Assembly: GCA_037179385.1 (NCBI GenBank)
Contig: CM074187.1
Span: forward strand, 46,906,879-46,970,878
DNA: 64,000 nt
DNA from: Holothuria scabra
Taxonomy: Eukaryota; Echinodermata; Holothuroidea; Aspidochirotida; Holothuriidae
Direction of reading: 5' to 3'
A model generated the notes under the pieces. The model did not search any database. It had not been told where the DNA came from and saw only the letters and a program-made list of their open reading frames with translations. The translations under genes were made by a program, and so were the position numbers. Numbering within the stretch: the stretch's first letter is position 1; each line of letters opens with the position of its first letter. Below are positions 22,870 through 59,200 of the stretch, piece after piece.

Positions 22870-25800
22870 GGAACTGTGACTGACAAGTGGTCTCCCCTAT
22901 ATGTTGAATAATGTATAAGTAGGCGTATAAATGGCTACAATGACACGGTAAGTGGGTATTTTTATCTTTCCTTCTCTTAGAAATCAAAGATTTATTAGTT
23001 TTTTCCAAACATATCATACAAAAATATGCCCCCGAAAAGAGGCAGTCGATTCTTATGTATCAAATAAGGACCTCAAACTTTGCGAGTACCTGACTCATTT
23101 AGCGATTCAAAGTGATGTTTTTCTATCACTGTTTGTAGATTACAGCATAGGCTTTCAGTCAATACTAAAATCACGTAGTTTAATTTACGAATTTGTTTGT
23201 AAACACCGATAAACCCGGAGCAATATTTACTGTACAATATGTATGTGCGTGTAGTGTATACAATAAGTGTAAACACATATACTGTACAGCACAACAGCAT
23301 GCATAGTCACACACACGTAACGTTGCTTGATCATTGTAATTTGTAGTAACGTTAGTACTAACTAAGGCCAAAATTGTTCGAAAACCATTTATTTCGTAGG
23401 TCATCATCACATTTACAATTGAGAATATTGGAGTAGCTTTCTTCATGAAGTTTAAGATGCATAAGTGCAGTTTTATACAAGTCAAGCAACGAAGGACGTG
23501 AGATGTAATGTGGACAATACTAGTATTAGTATTATATTAGTATTATAGTAATGTACAGTGGCCTACTGTAAATTAGTTTTAGGCCCATATATCAATCATG
23601 TTTTCAGTACCATTTCTCAGCTGCTAGGCTACTGTAAGATCATATAAAGCAGACTAATTCTTAGATGAAATATATAGTTTAGCTTTAGGTTCCTCTTCAG
23701 TCTAGCTTATTAAACTGTAGGGCTTCTCTTTCACTGGTGCATGCTGCATGGAAAAGATATCCAGAAACTAAACCCTGTCTCCAAAAATGCTGTTTAACTG
23801 TATATTTTGTACATTTTGTTATGTACCGGTATTCAAGTCAAGCCATAATTAGCATAGCATCTCGCTAATGCTGAGAGTATAAAATTAGTCGTGGACTTGA
23901 AAAAGGATTTCACATTGATATTTCTCAGCTTTCTTGCATGGGCATTGTAGTGACATGGTACCTCAGTCATCATTTTCACTTCTGTCAGGCCTATGATTTG
24001 AGCCTGCAGGGAGTTTTGCTGGTCTCAGAGGCTGCAAGATCTCTTTGCAGAATTAATTAGTCAACTATTATTGGTGCATGCACACTGTGCACAGTTCATG
24101 TTGTTAGTGTGTACTGATATATTGTAGGTTAGTTGCATAGGACTCTTAATTCTGTTCACAAAAGTTGTGACATTAAATTTTCAATGTTTATGAAATACTG
24201 TACTGTATGTTTAGTAGTTAGTACACTTGTACAGTGCTAGTCTATTGGCTTCACCCAGTTTTAAAATTACATGTTGTTTACAAACTGGAGATCAATTAAA
24301 ATGTCTGTTGTGTATGCTATGTGGGAACTTTCAGTGCTTCTGTCACTCAGTACTTCCACTGATTTGTTTTCTTTCAAACATACCTTTAAATTTTGTAACT
24401 TATTTTTCTCCTTCATGGATAATATATGGCAATTTTACAGCAAAGGTTTATGTGTTAAATTAACTTATTGCAGTGTAGCCATTTGATGTATGATACCATA
24501 TGTTTCATGATTTTAAATACTGCACAGTAAATATGTCACTGGAATGTTTAGCCCATGCATGCATGCTCATTGCTCTGTGACAGTGTATTGTATGTAAACT
24601 AGCTGGTATCCATGCATGGCTTGTGTACCAACTACCAAGAACAACATAATGTTCCCAAGTTAACTTTATTTACTCTGGCTTTAAGTCCCAAAAGCTGACC
24701 TCAACGTGGTGCTAGAGTGGCAACTACTGATTATCAGGAATAAGCTGTGTCTGTTGACTTAAACACACACTTCCATGTGCACACTATGGTAGCCTGGCTG
24801 CTTTCTAAAATTATTTTTGTGCATGATCTTAAAGATATGAAAATTCTGTACATTCATGCCGGGACACTTTCAATTGTATCGTCAATGGACTGGCCAATTT
24901 TCTGATGTTCAGGAGGCTAACAAGCTTATTGGGCAACATATACATATACATGGTTTCAATTTCTGCATTATTCTTTATATTGATTACTGAGGACCTATCA
25001 ACATACTTGTAATGATCATATGAGGTCTGCTGTCAGTGATACAAGTTAATTATATAGGTTTCCATAGCATGCAGTCCAAATTAGCGCTGTACTTTCTTAA
25101 GACCATACAGGAGCATGCATGATAAACTTGGGTAAGTGGGGTAGTACCACCTTCAAACTGCTACACAATATAATTCCCTTTCTTCCGACATTGCAGTGTC
25201 TGAGTCGGTCTAGTAGGGCCTGCAATTTATCATGCTCCTTGTAAAGCATTGCTTCCCTTTGTAAATTGGCTGGAATTTACAAGTAAATGTAAATAATAAT
25301 TAGCAAAGTAGGCTGGTGGGTATGCCTGGCTGGTATGGCATTCCCATTCACACAGCTCAAGTTTTTTTTTTAAATTAACATTTGACTGGAGTGCCACAAT
25401 TTTCAAGTAAGGTGATAAATTAACACTTAGGTTTAAACAAGTCTCAGCTGTCTTAGTTTTTTCCTTTTCCTTTTTCCTTTTTATGCAAGCAGATACAATT
25501 TTGTGAGGTAGGCATACAGCAGTTTGTATTTTGCCCACTAGTTACACTATGACATGTGCACATACAGCCCACCACACTATATTATGCCCCTTCAAGTACA
25601 CACTTTCTTGTTAAATTTGTATCTGGCATTGGTTCAAATATTTACGAAGTGGCATAGACCAAAACCAAAATCTGTCGATAAAACAGTACATTTCGAGCAA
25701 GGGAATGTTTCTAAACGTTGCTAACGTAAATGGCTTTAATTTAACGTTACATGTATACAGATGACCAGTAGTCATTTCGCGTAAATAGGCCTGCTATATG

Positions 25801-26180
25801 TGTATGTACTCAGGACGCCCCAGTCGATTCGCCGACGCTTTTACCGAGTACCTGACTCATTTACGAGAGTTTTCGGTACAAAAGTGGTACCAATAGAAAG
25901 AAAACAAAATTTTTCTTCAATATAAGTAAAAACTGTGTAGTTTTAAGTAACATATAAACAAATCTGGACAATTTTACGGAACATTGAAAACCCATTTTCG
26001 ACGTTCCATAAATCGGCAAAAAATTCACACTTTTACTTATTCTCGTAACCAAAACTGTACTCAGGGAGTATTTTTGATATCTTCTCCAGTAGTTTTTATG
26101 GATTTGATAATTTATTAGTCAGTAATTGATGAGATAATTGGCTTGTAAAATCATAACTTTTAGCTTATTAGTATTCGCAG
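22870..26180. other. intergenic, no gene seen
   Basis: Upstream of the probable AGMO 5' end. AT-rich with many TACTGTA/TACAGTA heptamers and CATGCATGC runs (for example near 24555). No ORF with a domain signature on either strand. Confidence 0.45.
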
Positions 26181-26185
26181 CCCTA

Positions 26186-26211
26186 TGACGTCATGTAACG
26201 TCATGCATAAA
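26186..26211 (+). promoter_or_regulatory. candidate core promoter: CRE pair and TATA-like box
   Basis: A palindromic CRE, TGACGTCA, at 26186-26193 is followed by a second ACGTCA at 26198-26203 and CATAAAA just after it. CREB/ATF-type sites next to a TATA-like box are a typical animal promoter layout. The sequence downstream is unique and less AT-rich than its surroundings. Confidence 0.4.
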
Positions 26212-26392
26212 ATGTAAGAGAAGGAAGCTCTTTTCGAGCAGTTGCGATCCGACTGAGAGGTGTACGACAGCCGCTGTGATGTAAGAGTTGCAGTTCGATC
26301 TGTCCTGTCAATGTTGGGACTCAGATCGATAACCCAAATTCCAAAGTCCCCAAAGAAAAGTTTGTTTTGATCGATCAGCTGCTGGTGGTAAT

Positions 26393-26533
26393 ATGCATCG
26401 CACTGAGGTTTTCATTCACCTGTTCATTACTGCATTCACGATAGCATGCAGAACCGAATCGAAGTTAGCCTCTTTATTATGTCTTGCAACACGGAACTGC
26501 CTTAGCCATACTTTCGCTCTGCCGTTGTTTTAG
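26393..26533 (+). CDS. short ORF with secretory-type N-terminus, function unknown
   Basis: 46 codons starting about 190 nt downstream of the CRE/TATA cluster, the first ATG of interest on this strand. The N-terminus (MHRTEVFIHLFITAFTIAC) has a positive residue, then a hydrophobic core ending at a small residue and cysteine, as in a signal peptide. The rest (about 26 residues, two further cysteines) has no dibasic cleavage sites and matches no family I recognise. It could be a first exon continuing past an unseen donor, a small secreted peptide, or chance. The evidence is position and hydrophobicity only. Confidence 0.2.
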   Translation: MHRTEVFIHLFITAFTIACRTESKLASLLCLATRNCLSHTFALPLF

Positions 26534-26904
26534 CAAAAGAAAGTGAAGGTGAAACCAATAAATTGCTGACGACCCACTGAGCATAACTTTCATGCAGTCC
26601 AAAATAACAGCAAACCTGGTCAAAGCGAACATAATTCCTGCTGTTTAACATGTTACACAATTTGAGGTCCACAACCAGGAGCCAATTGGTGGGCAGGCAT
26701 CATGACAGGCCTAGTAAACTTACATGTAGTAAACTGGGACTTAGGCTATGAGCAGAACCCTTACCATCACATTAGCTGTCCTTGTGTAAATATGATAAAA
26801 CTGAATCATAATCATGGTATGATCAAGCAGGGCTTAGGTTCTTTCCCAGGTGCCAGACTTTTCTTTTTTACCATAGCCCTTCCACTTTAGAGAACAATTA
26901 ATTT

Positions 26905-27500
26905 AAGGGTGCAAGAGCATTCACCACAAACTTATTTTGCATTACGGGATATTAGCCTTTAAGGAAATCCGCCATGGCTACCACAGTTTTTGGGGAAAAA
27001 CTGCGGTTCCCAATTATTGTACGTGACCACTGGTTCATTACTCCACTTAGCTGCTTCAATGAGCAGCAGATTTGATTACCATTCTGGTACAGTAGAAGCC
27101 CAACAACTTTGGGGTTCATATAACGACTTACAACAAATCCTTAAATAAGTGCTGGCAAAAAGGGAATCAAATTACTTAGAGTACATTGAAGGGTACATCC
27201 CCTTTCAGTTAATTCTGAGGATAAAATGCTATCAAATGTCAACTTTCCGGGTCATTTTCAAATGCTTAATGGGCATATAATTAGTACTGAGAACAGTTCC
27301 TGAAGAGATTGTGCTAAGGTTATTTTTTCCGACATGGAAGCAATCATGGCTAAATCTCACAATTTTCCTCTTTTTTCTCTGCGAAGTATCTTTCGTAATA
27401 ATTAATTTAGGAAATTAATATTGCATATTCAAGATAAAGCAGTAACTCCTAGTAAATTTCTTGTTTGAGGAAAGAAAATACTGTCACATGACATTCAAGA
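26905..27500. repeat. dispersed repeat R1, uninterrupted copy
   Basis: Corresponds to 1380-1810 plus 2380-2575 joined, without the foldback insert, and so gives the empty-site structure. It begins near GTGCAAGAGCATTCACC and includes TAGCTGCTTCAATGAGCA and GCTAAATCTCACAATTTTCC. Confidence 0.7.
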
Positions 27501-27884
27501 AGGGGAGCCATGCCCCAGCATTTTTTTCTGATCTTTAAAATACTTTAAGTCAGTAACACAAATTTTACTTTGAAAGCATATTGGGCACCAGATTGCATGA
27601 TGAGGGACCATATTTCTCAAAAATTTTCAAAGCGAAGGGATTGTCTTAAATTTGCTCCCCACAGCCAATGATCCCTTAGCATACTGCATTCCCTCCCCCC
27701 TCCCCTTCAGAAAAATCCTCAGTACAACACTGCTCTCAAGAGCCAATCTTGAGACAGGAGACTGTTACACTACTTCAAAATGGGGTAACTGCATCTCCCC
27801 TTTAATCTAACTCTATGTGTCCTTTTCTTTCATGACTTGAATTTTCTTTTTATAAATGAATCGGATTATCCTTGTTTTTAGTGA

Positions 27885-28095
27885 CTGTAGGCAGCCGTAA
27901 GTGGGGTCCATCAGCCTTTACTCGTCTTCATTCATTGTCTGCATGAATTTCAAATCCTATCCTCATATTCAGTGAAGTTGAGAAAATCAAGATACACTTT
28001 AGTATACAACCATCCATGGAACAGGTAAGTAAGGGAATTTAAAGTGTGAAGGTGATGGACCCCAGTAATGGCCCCCGACTAAAATCAGACCATCA
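27885..28095. repeat. dispersed repeat R3, copy 1
   Basis: Shares GTGACTGTAGGCAG, GTGGGGTCCATCAGCC, TCGTCTTCATT, ACAACCATCCATG-type and AAGGTGATGGACSCCAGT segments with 60478-60700, same orientation, over about 210 bp with scattered differences. Confidence 0.75.
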
Positions 28096-28099
28096 CAAT

Positions 28100-30725
28100 C
28101 TGTCTGGATTCATCTATATCCAATAGTCTTGTAGATAGCTGACCACTGTTTATCACTTGCTTCAAAAGACAAGGTATGATAAATCTCCAGCCCTATCAGT
28201 GCAACTACAAAGTGTACTCAATCGAATTGAGCAGGGTTGTGTGAACTTGAAGATACAACCCACTGGACTTAAACCACAAAATGTGGTAATTACTGACCAT
28301 CACTAATAGGACTTTCCTGATCTATGTGCCACTACTCAGGGCAGGCAAATGAGCATTTTTGTGGCATACTGCTTGGGGTCTTCTTGGGGGTAGGATGGGG
28401 CTGGGTTGGACAAGTTTTCCAGTCTACTGTGATATAATTGAATGTTCATGATGTTTATAAAAGAAGCATTGAGCATGCATGGTCAAATGAGTTTATTTTT
28501 ATGGTTATTTGACCTCTAAACAGTATCCATGAAAAAGGTCAAATTATGAGAAGGGACGGTTGAATTCCATTTGCAAAAACACAGGCTACTCGAATGGTCT
28601 TAAATGGTTTCAATGGTTTATGTGTGGTCTCAACTGGTCATGAGCATGCAATGGTAATCTCAACTGGTTCTCTAACAAGCTTTAAATGGAAATGAATCTT
28701 TTTAAATGGAAAATGCCCCCAAATGCAGTCTTCACCATTTGAAACCTGGTTTTAAAGGTCTTTGTCAAATTGAATTTAACCCTGGGTAAGATTGTCTTCA
28801 CTATTTTGTTTAACAAATCACCTTACAACAATTTTTAAAATGTTGGTCTTGTTCAACAATCCTGCTTACAATTACAACATGTTGAGCTGAGGTAAATGTG
28901 CACTCTAAATTTTGAAGAAATGACTACTAATAAGTTGTTTTAGTAGACCTTATAGATTTCCTCAGGATTACCACCCCTGCCAGACATACAAACATCCATT
29001 TCCAACTCTCCAATAATACATGCAAACTGCATCTTTCCCCAGTCAGTGTCCTTCACCATCCAGTGCCCCTTCCCCCACCCCCCCTCCCCCCATGTGGTAT
29101 GGGTTGTTTTACTAAAGGACATATTGTGTCTAAGCTGAACCAACATGGTATAGATCTACATAGCAAACTTAGGTCACAGATCTCAAAATACCTTCAAAAT
29201 ATTTTTTCTCAATAAGGAGGGTGTAAAGTTTCTTGATACACCATTCTAAATTTGCGGTAAAGAAATTACCTAACTAAAGACTTCTTTCAATTGTGTCGCA
29301 ATATTGTTATTTTTACTGGTCAAATTCATTATTCCTGCAGTCTACCTCCCTGGCTAACCATAAGTATTCAATGAATTTACACTCCTTCCCTTAAGAAAAA
29401 AAATGTAGAATACTTTTGAGCAAAATTAGGAGAGATTGGTAAGATTTAGGGAGTTTTGACATAAAACTAACTAAAGGCGACTGCCATCCCCCTAAAAGTA
29501 AAGTAGAAAAAAGTGAGATGATTATATTTCAGTTTTTGGTCTTTTTTATTGCAAAAAACACAACTTATCACAACTTAAATTTTAAAACATAAAATAAGCT
29601 TATTCTATTTTGTAAAATGATTTGCAGCAAGTCAAACTTGCAGTGCAAGCATGATGTCATGGGTACAAAATTAGAAAGTCTGGCCTATAGCAGTAAAAGT
29701 ACATGCTTATACAAATATGTGTAAAAGCTATAATTTGGAATAGCAATTTTTCCATGCCATGAAAAAACCCTTAGAGAAAGAACATTTTTCAAAACCTGAT
29801 TTAGTGAGGGCCTTTGGTCAGGTTTTCAGCAGAATTTTTACACTGGATTTTGCACCTCCTGTACAGCTGCTTAGGCTTGTGTAAATAGCTATGTGGACAT
29901 GCACTGCTTATCTGTGTACAGAGAGTATTTGTAGGGAAAATAATTGACTTAATAGAGATAAGAACTGCAGACAGGAAATGTAAATAAATGCATTGTGGCT
30001 CAGTTTCTTTCAAAATATGTAAGTGGCAATTCTTGACATGTCAGTCTTTTTTTACAGAAGAGAGAAAGGCCTTCAAAGTGTCATTTTTAGTCACAGTAGT
30101 TTGGAGAGCACTCTCACTTCAACTTTCTTGGCTCTTTGGACTAAACTATGATGGCACTACATTTGAAATAGTTTGCCAACAGGTTTTTTTCAGATACCAA
30201 TTTCTGACAATAGCTCTGCAAAAAGCGTCAACATTTGGCAATTAAGTTTGTTTATACTGGGGGGTAAAGAATTTTCCCTGACTGGATCAATCAAAAATTT
30301 TGTCTCCCCTTACCGATTTTCTTCTCTGAAACATTATGAAAGATACTAACAACAAAGTAATTAGTAGGTAAAATAGTTTCACCAAGTGGAACAGACCTTG
30401 GTCATTCTTTGCATGGATGAATTATTTCAATTTGACTGATGAAAAATTGTTTCAAAAGTTTGCTAGCTTTACACAAAGCAATTTGAGATTCATTTGGAAT
30501 GTAGTAATTTCTCAGAAATTCATTTAGAATAAACCATAACCTATCAGAAATAACATGCAACAAGCTCCTTCAGGTGTAATTGCTCATTCATATGGTAATA
30601 ATATTTACAAAGGAATAATTTCAAGAAAATTTCAAGGTACTGTAGCTAGTAGAAATCAATATGGCAAAGTAATGTCCTTAAAAGAATGGTCCAGAACCAC
30701 ATTTATGTTTGATATAATAAAGAGG
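28100..30725. other. intergenic, no gene seen
   Basis: AT-rich sequence with a C-rich patch near 29065-29092 and several TGGTCTCAA/ATGGTTT repeats near 28600-28670. The ORFs are short and carry no motif. Confidence 0.45.
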
Positions 30726-30728
30726 AAG

Positions 30729-31195
30729 ATATTCTAAGCATTCTGGTAAAAGTTTCATTCATTTTCCATGTTTGGTTCGCAAGATATTAGCAATTGAAGT
30801 TGACAAATTTTCTATGAAAAGTGAACTTGAAGCAAGCAGGTGTGATGTCTTGGATTCACCATGTTAGCCAATGTTTTGTTTTTCTTTTATTTTTCATCCT
30901 GTTAGTTGACCTTGAATTGATTAGGTATGTCATCTTGTCCCTAAGGCACATGAAGTTCTTAAAATCCCATTGCTCAGGATGCACAAATGGTATTTATATA
31001 AAAAAGTTTTGTCGCATAAAGTTAGTGGTTAATTATAAATAAATACAAAACATTGGCTGACAATGTGAAGCCATGACATCAGGCCTGCTTGCTCCAAGTT
31101 CATTTAACGTAGAAAATTTGCTTCATTCAATTGCTAATATCTTGAGAACCCAACATGAGAAATGAATAAAACTTTCACCAGAGTGCTTAGAATAT
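30729..31195. mobile_element. foldback element, family F (about 467 bp)
   Basis: The outer left ATATTCTAAGCATTCTGGTA and the reverse complement of the right end (ATATTCTAAGCACTCTGGTG) match. The arms extend about 140 bp and include TTGAAGCAAGCAGG and the TTGCTAATATCTTGAG region. The centre is AT-rich with no coding content. Related copies are at about 19740-20420, 45830-46440 and 48960-49215. Confidence 0.7.
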
Positions 31196-31382
31196 GTTCC
31201 TCTTTAACAAATCAAAAATAAATTTGGTTTTGGACTATTTTTTTTAACACAATGAGTCCCTTTGCAGTAAAGGTAAGCTTTCATATTGCTCATCCAAACT
31301 AAAACTCAAAACCTAGAAAGAAGGATTGTGGGATAGATGTAGGCATCTCTTTTTGGCCACAATAGAATTCTGAAATGATGCA

Positions 31383-31776
31383 CACACAGACTCCCTATAC
31401 ATGGACAGAGCATACTGTAGATTTGATTGTCGCTACCGTGTGTGTGAGTTTAGGCATAGCAAGATGGCTGTCTGCAATGGTTTTGTGTGAAAGTTTGGAC
31501 TTGCTTAAGTAAATCACAGATTTTGCAAGAAAGTTGAGACATTTTTGAAATAATACAAGGTAAGGTCAAAATCACTACACATATTGAAGGAATACGATGT
31601 ATTTCTCATTCAAATTACACATTTGTTTACAACATTACAGAGTCGTCATCAAATCATACAAATTTTAGCTTCACAGGGGCCATCTTGGTGCACCTATTTT
31701 GTCTCAGTTGGTGGCGACAACCTATAGATAATACGTACACGTTACATGCTCGGTCCATGTATATAGGAAATCCGTT
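31383..31776. mobile_element. 394-bp inverted-repeat element, copy A, 6-bp duplication
   Basis: Flanked by GATGCA at 31377-31382 and 31777-31782. The ends carry CCTATACATGGACAGAGCAT and its complement (ATGCTCGGTCCATGTATATA). Interior motifs AGCAAGATGGCTG and CATCTTGG face each other. Copy B at 39053-39447 is the same element in reverse orientation. Confidence 0.8.
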
Positions 31777-32413
31777 GATGCATACCAAAATTCTATCCCA
31801 TAATCCTTTGTAATTGCTTTTTGGAAAAGGATCTACTACTGTTGAAAGTTATAAACAATAACTTATACAGTTTGAATTGTGCCATCAAATTACTCCACAA
31901 ATGCTACGTCTTCAATAATTCTGCTACTTGTGTTGTTTTTCTTTCAGAACTGATAATATCTCTGCTTTTTAAATTCAAATGCTGTTTGTTTTTGGAACAG
32001 CTATACAAATTTGGCTGCCTGTTAGCTGAATTTCAGATTTTAAATACTGTTCAAGGTATTTCATAGCTGTAGGAATTGTAACGTCTTTGTATCAAGGTGA
32101 TTTTCTAGTCTAGGTTTGTACAGTATTTAAAGGTGATAACAAAAATTTATCATTTTCTCCCCATGGTGTTGTAATAGAAGTCAGATAATCTGAAAAACAC
32201 TGCTCTGGAAAAACCCTTAAAATTATCTTAATTCCCATGGAACAATTTTTGCCCCTTACTCCAATTCATTCCAGTCCACTTGCCTATGGGCATCCGATCA
32301 ATCATTATCTGGCAGTGCTGTCTGGTATAGACTTTTCATGATGGAGATGTCAAGACCGCCACTGCAAGGCCTTTACAAATTCTTCTTCTATAAAAGATAA
32401 CATCTTTTCAGCC

Positions 32414-55664
<23,251 letters not shown>

Positions 55665-55746
55665 GTTTTTAGAATCCGACTGCATTGATCGAAGTGAAGC
55701 TATTTATTGGGTTCATTACATGATTCGTGTCTTCATTCAGTCCAAG

Positions 55747-55766
55747 CAGGGAGTTGCAACTCCCTG
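55747..55766. repeat. perfect 20-bp palindrome upstream of TEX9
   Basis: CAGGGAGTTGCAACTCCCTG, self-complementary, about 85 bp upstream of the TEX9 ATG, so within its 5' UTR or core promoter region. Confidence 0.95.
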
Positions 55767-56204
55767 GTCCAAGCAACATTTTCACACATCCCTCATACAA
55801 AAGTGGAATTACTTCTTTCTAGTGCGGAAAATAGATATCCTTATTACTATCAGAGTAATCGCCACCTCCCCCCCCCCCGGGTGGAACGTCACTGATTTAA
55901 AGGCATAGGCCTACTTATTCATTTTTCACTTGTTTTCATGGTTTCAATATTTTAACAACTTTTGTTCTCCATACGAACACATATTTCAGAGGTGCCATCA
56001 ATAACATTTTGCAGTCTCTGTGTGTGTTCGTTTTTTCAGTGACGGGTTTCGTGCTTTCGCCTTTCATTCATCACCTAATTTCTTCAAGTTTCGCTAGCCA
56101 ATAAGTTCTTCGGAAGCCTGAATCGGTAGTTGAACTCCGGATAAGTTTCAGTCCCCCTCGACGAGTTGTCTCTGCCTCGATAGTGTTCTTGCCTTTGCTT
56201 ATAC

Positions 56205-56231
56205 CAGGGAGTTGCCCATGACAACTCCCTG
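56205..56231. repeat. matching inverted repeat with 7-nt loop
   Basis: CAGGGAGTTG, loop CCCATGA, CAACTCCCTG, the same arms as the palindrome at 55747. The flanks are also related in inverse order (GTCCAAGC at 55767 and GCTTATAC before 56205). The pair may be the ends of a 458-bp element (55757-56214). Confidence 0.9.
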
Positions 56232-59200
56232 CTTATACAAGAAGACAGAGTCTTGTATGAATGTCCGACACTTTTTCAAAACCTGTTTTCTGGTTTTATA
56301 GACACCCCGCACATTTGTCAATTTTTGCCATAAAATTCCAATTTTTCTTCAAATGATTTAAATTTTGCCTAGACCTACGTACCTGCCTGCGACTAAAGAC
56401 CGGTAACTTTCCTTCATTAAATTCTAAATTTTCATCATGATTTCCAAAATATTTGTCTACAAAGGGCAAAAAGAATTTGGATAAGATTTAAATTTCGTCG
56501 GAGAGTCTCAACTCCATAGAGAAGTTTTGTAAATTCCATGTCTCTGCCTGCAGGTTAAGTTTTAATACCCATTCCTCTTGTCCAAAAATATAGAAAACGC
56601 CTGATATCCGTCATCAAGGGACGCACACCGGCGCATGGGCGGCGAACACGGCGGGATGGGGGTGAGGAAATGTTCCCCAATATTTTTGGAGGGGGACATC
56701 ATATCAAATCTCCCCTAATATTTCAGGCATGAAGAAAAATTCTAAATTTGATTCACTTTGTTGTAATGATAAGTAGGTTACTCAATACATTTTGCGATTG
56801 TCGTGACATGTATTCTTTCAATTTCTGGAGCATTTCGTTCCCGAAATATAAAATTTCCGCTGGCTGCGCGCGCGCTTTTGTGCAAATCTATACGTTTATT
56901 TGAAGTATTTAACACGAGATTCACATAAGCTGATTGCATAAAAGTATAGTATGCACATACATCTTTATTAGTAGTCCGCGCAGACGTTAGTTTATGACAC
57001 ACCATGTCAAATTGATTAAAGTTCACTGTTTGCTGCTGTCTGGATGGAAGATTCTCTATTCAGACACAACATTATATTGTGTAGAACTTAATGTTAAGTG
57101 TCTCAACGATAAGTTCATGGCAGTGAAAGGGGGTATCTCCTAAAATTTGATGCTTTAGATTTTCACCGAGGTATGCTTTTAGGAGAAAGCAAACCTCCTA
57201 ATAGTTAGGCCTAAATGATCTTTGATTATCAAAGTCTTAAGGTGCGGGGTAGCCGATATTATTTAAAAACACAGTGAGCTCACTAGTTACATATTATGGA
57301 CTTTTATGCCCCGTTGGATAAATCTGTGAATAACGAAATTGGGTTTGCATCTGCAAAAGGAAGGAAATCAAAACAGTTTTAGTAGGGATTAAGAAAGGTT
57401 AGGTGGGAAAACTGGAATTTTGTGGCATAGGAACTGAGAGCGTTCTTCGAATTTTTTAACATGAGCAAATATTTTCAGTATTTCTTTTGAAAAAGCTTAA
57501 CTTTTTCGACGGGCTTCGCGCGTCTGAACTGTTCCGTTTCGGACGGTATTATTTTGAAACTTCTGGCGCAGCTTCGGGTTGCTGGATATCTAACGAAATA
57601 GAGCTGCCCGTTGTCGTATATCCTTTCATGACCCCTTGATAAGTCTGCCAACTGGATTTTCCATATGGAAAATAAATTTCTTGCAAAATGTCGTCATTCT
57701 TTGCGTGTGACACTCACGGTCGGATTGAACCAACCATATGCTTTTTAAGGATTTACTTTTAGAAGTAAAATTTTCCAGTCAAAGCTAGGAAAACGCTCAA
57801 AGTTGGTTCCCGTGCATCACCACTTGAGATTTCATGAAGCAGCCTCTTGAATACATGAATAAAATGCCATGCCAACACTGGGCCGGGTACTTGACTTTGA
57901 ACTGGTACGATAATTTTCTATTTATCAAACCATTCACAGTAAAAACGCTATAATGACGATCATATTGAAGACTGACTCTGCCATACAGTACCATGTCCAC
58001 GGTGGAAATGAGCATTCTCACAAGAGAAAGATTTCCACGAGATTCGCCGGCATGAACACATCATACGGTCGCATCGACAGTGTTAGGCTATTTAAGGCAG
58101 GCTTGAGGTAGCATATGGTTCTCTCAAATTGTTTGTTAAAATGCCCCCTTGCGCACCCGGTTAGAGTGCTTAGCAAACTTGCAGAAGAGAACGAACCCTT
58201 GTCACAAGTAGAGCACGTCGCGAACCTCAGCAACTTTTGTTTCAGTTCTTAAGTCTCTTCATTCCACACCTTACTTAGTTTAAATGCAAATTTTACTTCC
58301 TATTTGCAAATCTTAAGGTAACTTCAAAGCAGGTGTATGTAGGTGTATGTACTCTTGTACAGAACATTAAGTTGGTGCGGGAAAATACAGATTGACATGT
58401 CCTCGAAGCAGGCAACATCCTAAGTATTTTGAGTAAGCACACTGATCGTTAGTCCTATCCAGATCAATGGATTACAAGATGAAACAAACAAATCAAAATA
58501 ATGTCTTGGAAAGGAAGAGGTGGATCAAACAGTTTTGTCTGGTAGTAAGTTTTTTCTTGAAAAAATGATCATCCGATCCGCCAGAAACAACATATTTATA
58601 CTCACACTCCTTAAACCAATTAGTATAGGAATATTATAACCACAACTATAACACACTAGGTCTAGAATGAATTAAAAGCGTTGAATAACTTCTTTCTCAT
58701 TGATACTGAGTACTCAGTGTGGAAGGTGGACATACAACATGACGTTAGAAAAGTATATAAAATTGAAGCCCTTATTAGTGCAAAATTAATCACTGAGCAG
58801 GCGTTAATCCAAGTGGTCCACGGGATCCGGACCCACCCCTGCCCTTGGCTACTAAATATTTTGAAAAGCCAATTTTAAAGATGTTCGTCAAGAGGGCGGA
58901 TATCCTTAAAAGTTAGGTGTGTCCTTCATCCCACCAAGTGAATTATATAGCGTGCACGCTACCTCAAAAGTTCCTGAAATCCAATTTTTCGCGCGCTCCG
59001 CCCCCCGACTGACGTTAGTTTCGTTGATGCCTTTGATATTATTAATAACGTCTAAGACTTAGCCAGGTTGGTTCCTAAAGTGTATCGGTTAATGAATTTC
59101 GTTATGGAGAAGTCTCGGAGTGACGCATGCGTGGTGAATGGGCTCGTATTCCCATCAATTTCCGATGTCAGGTTCCCTTAAACTCCCATAGGCCTTGAAG

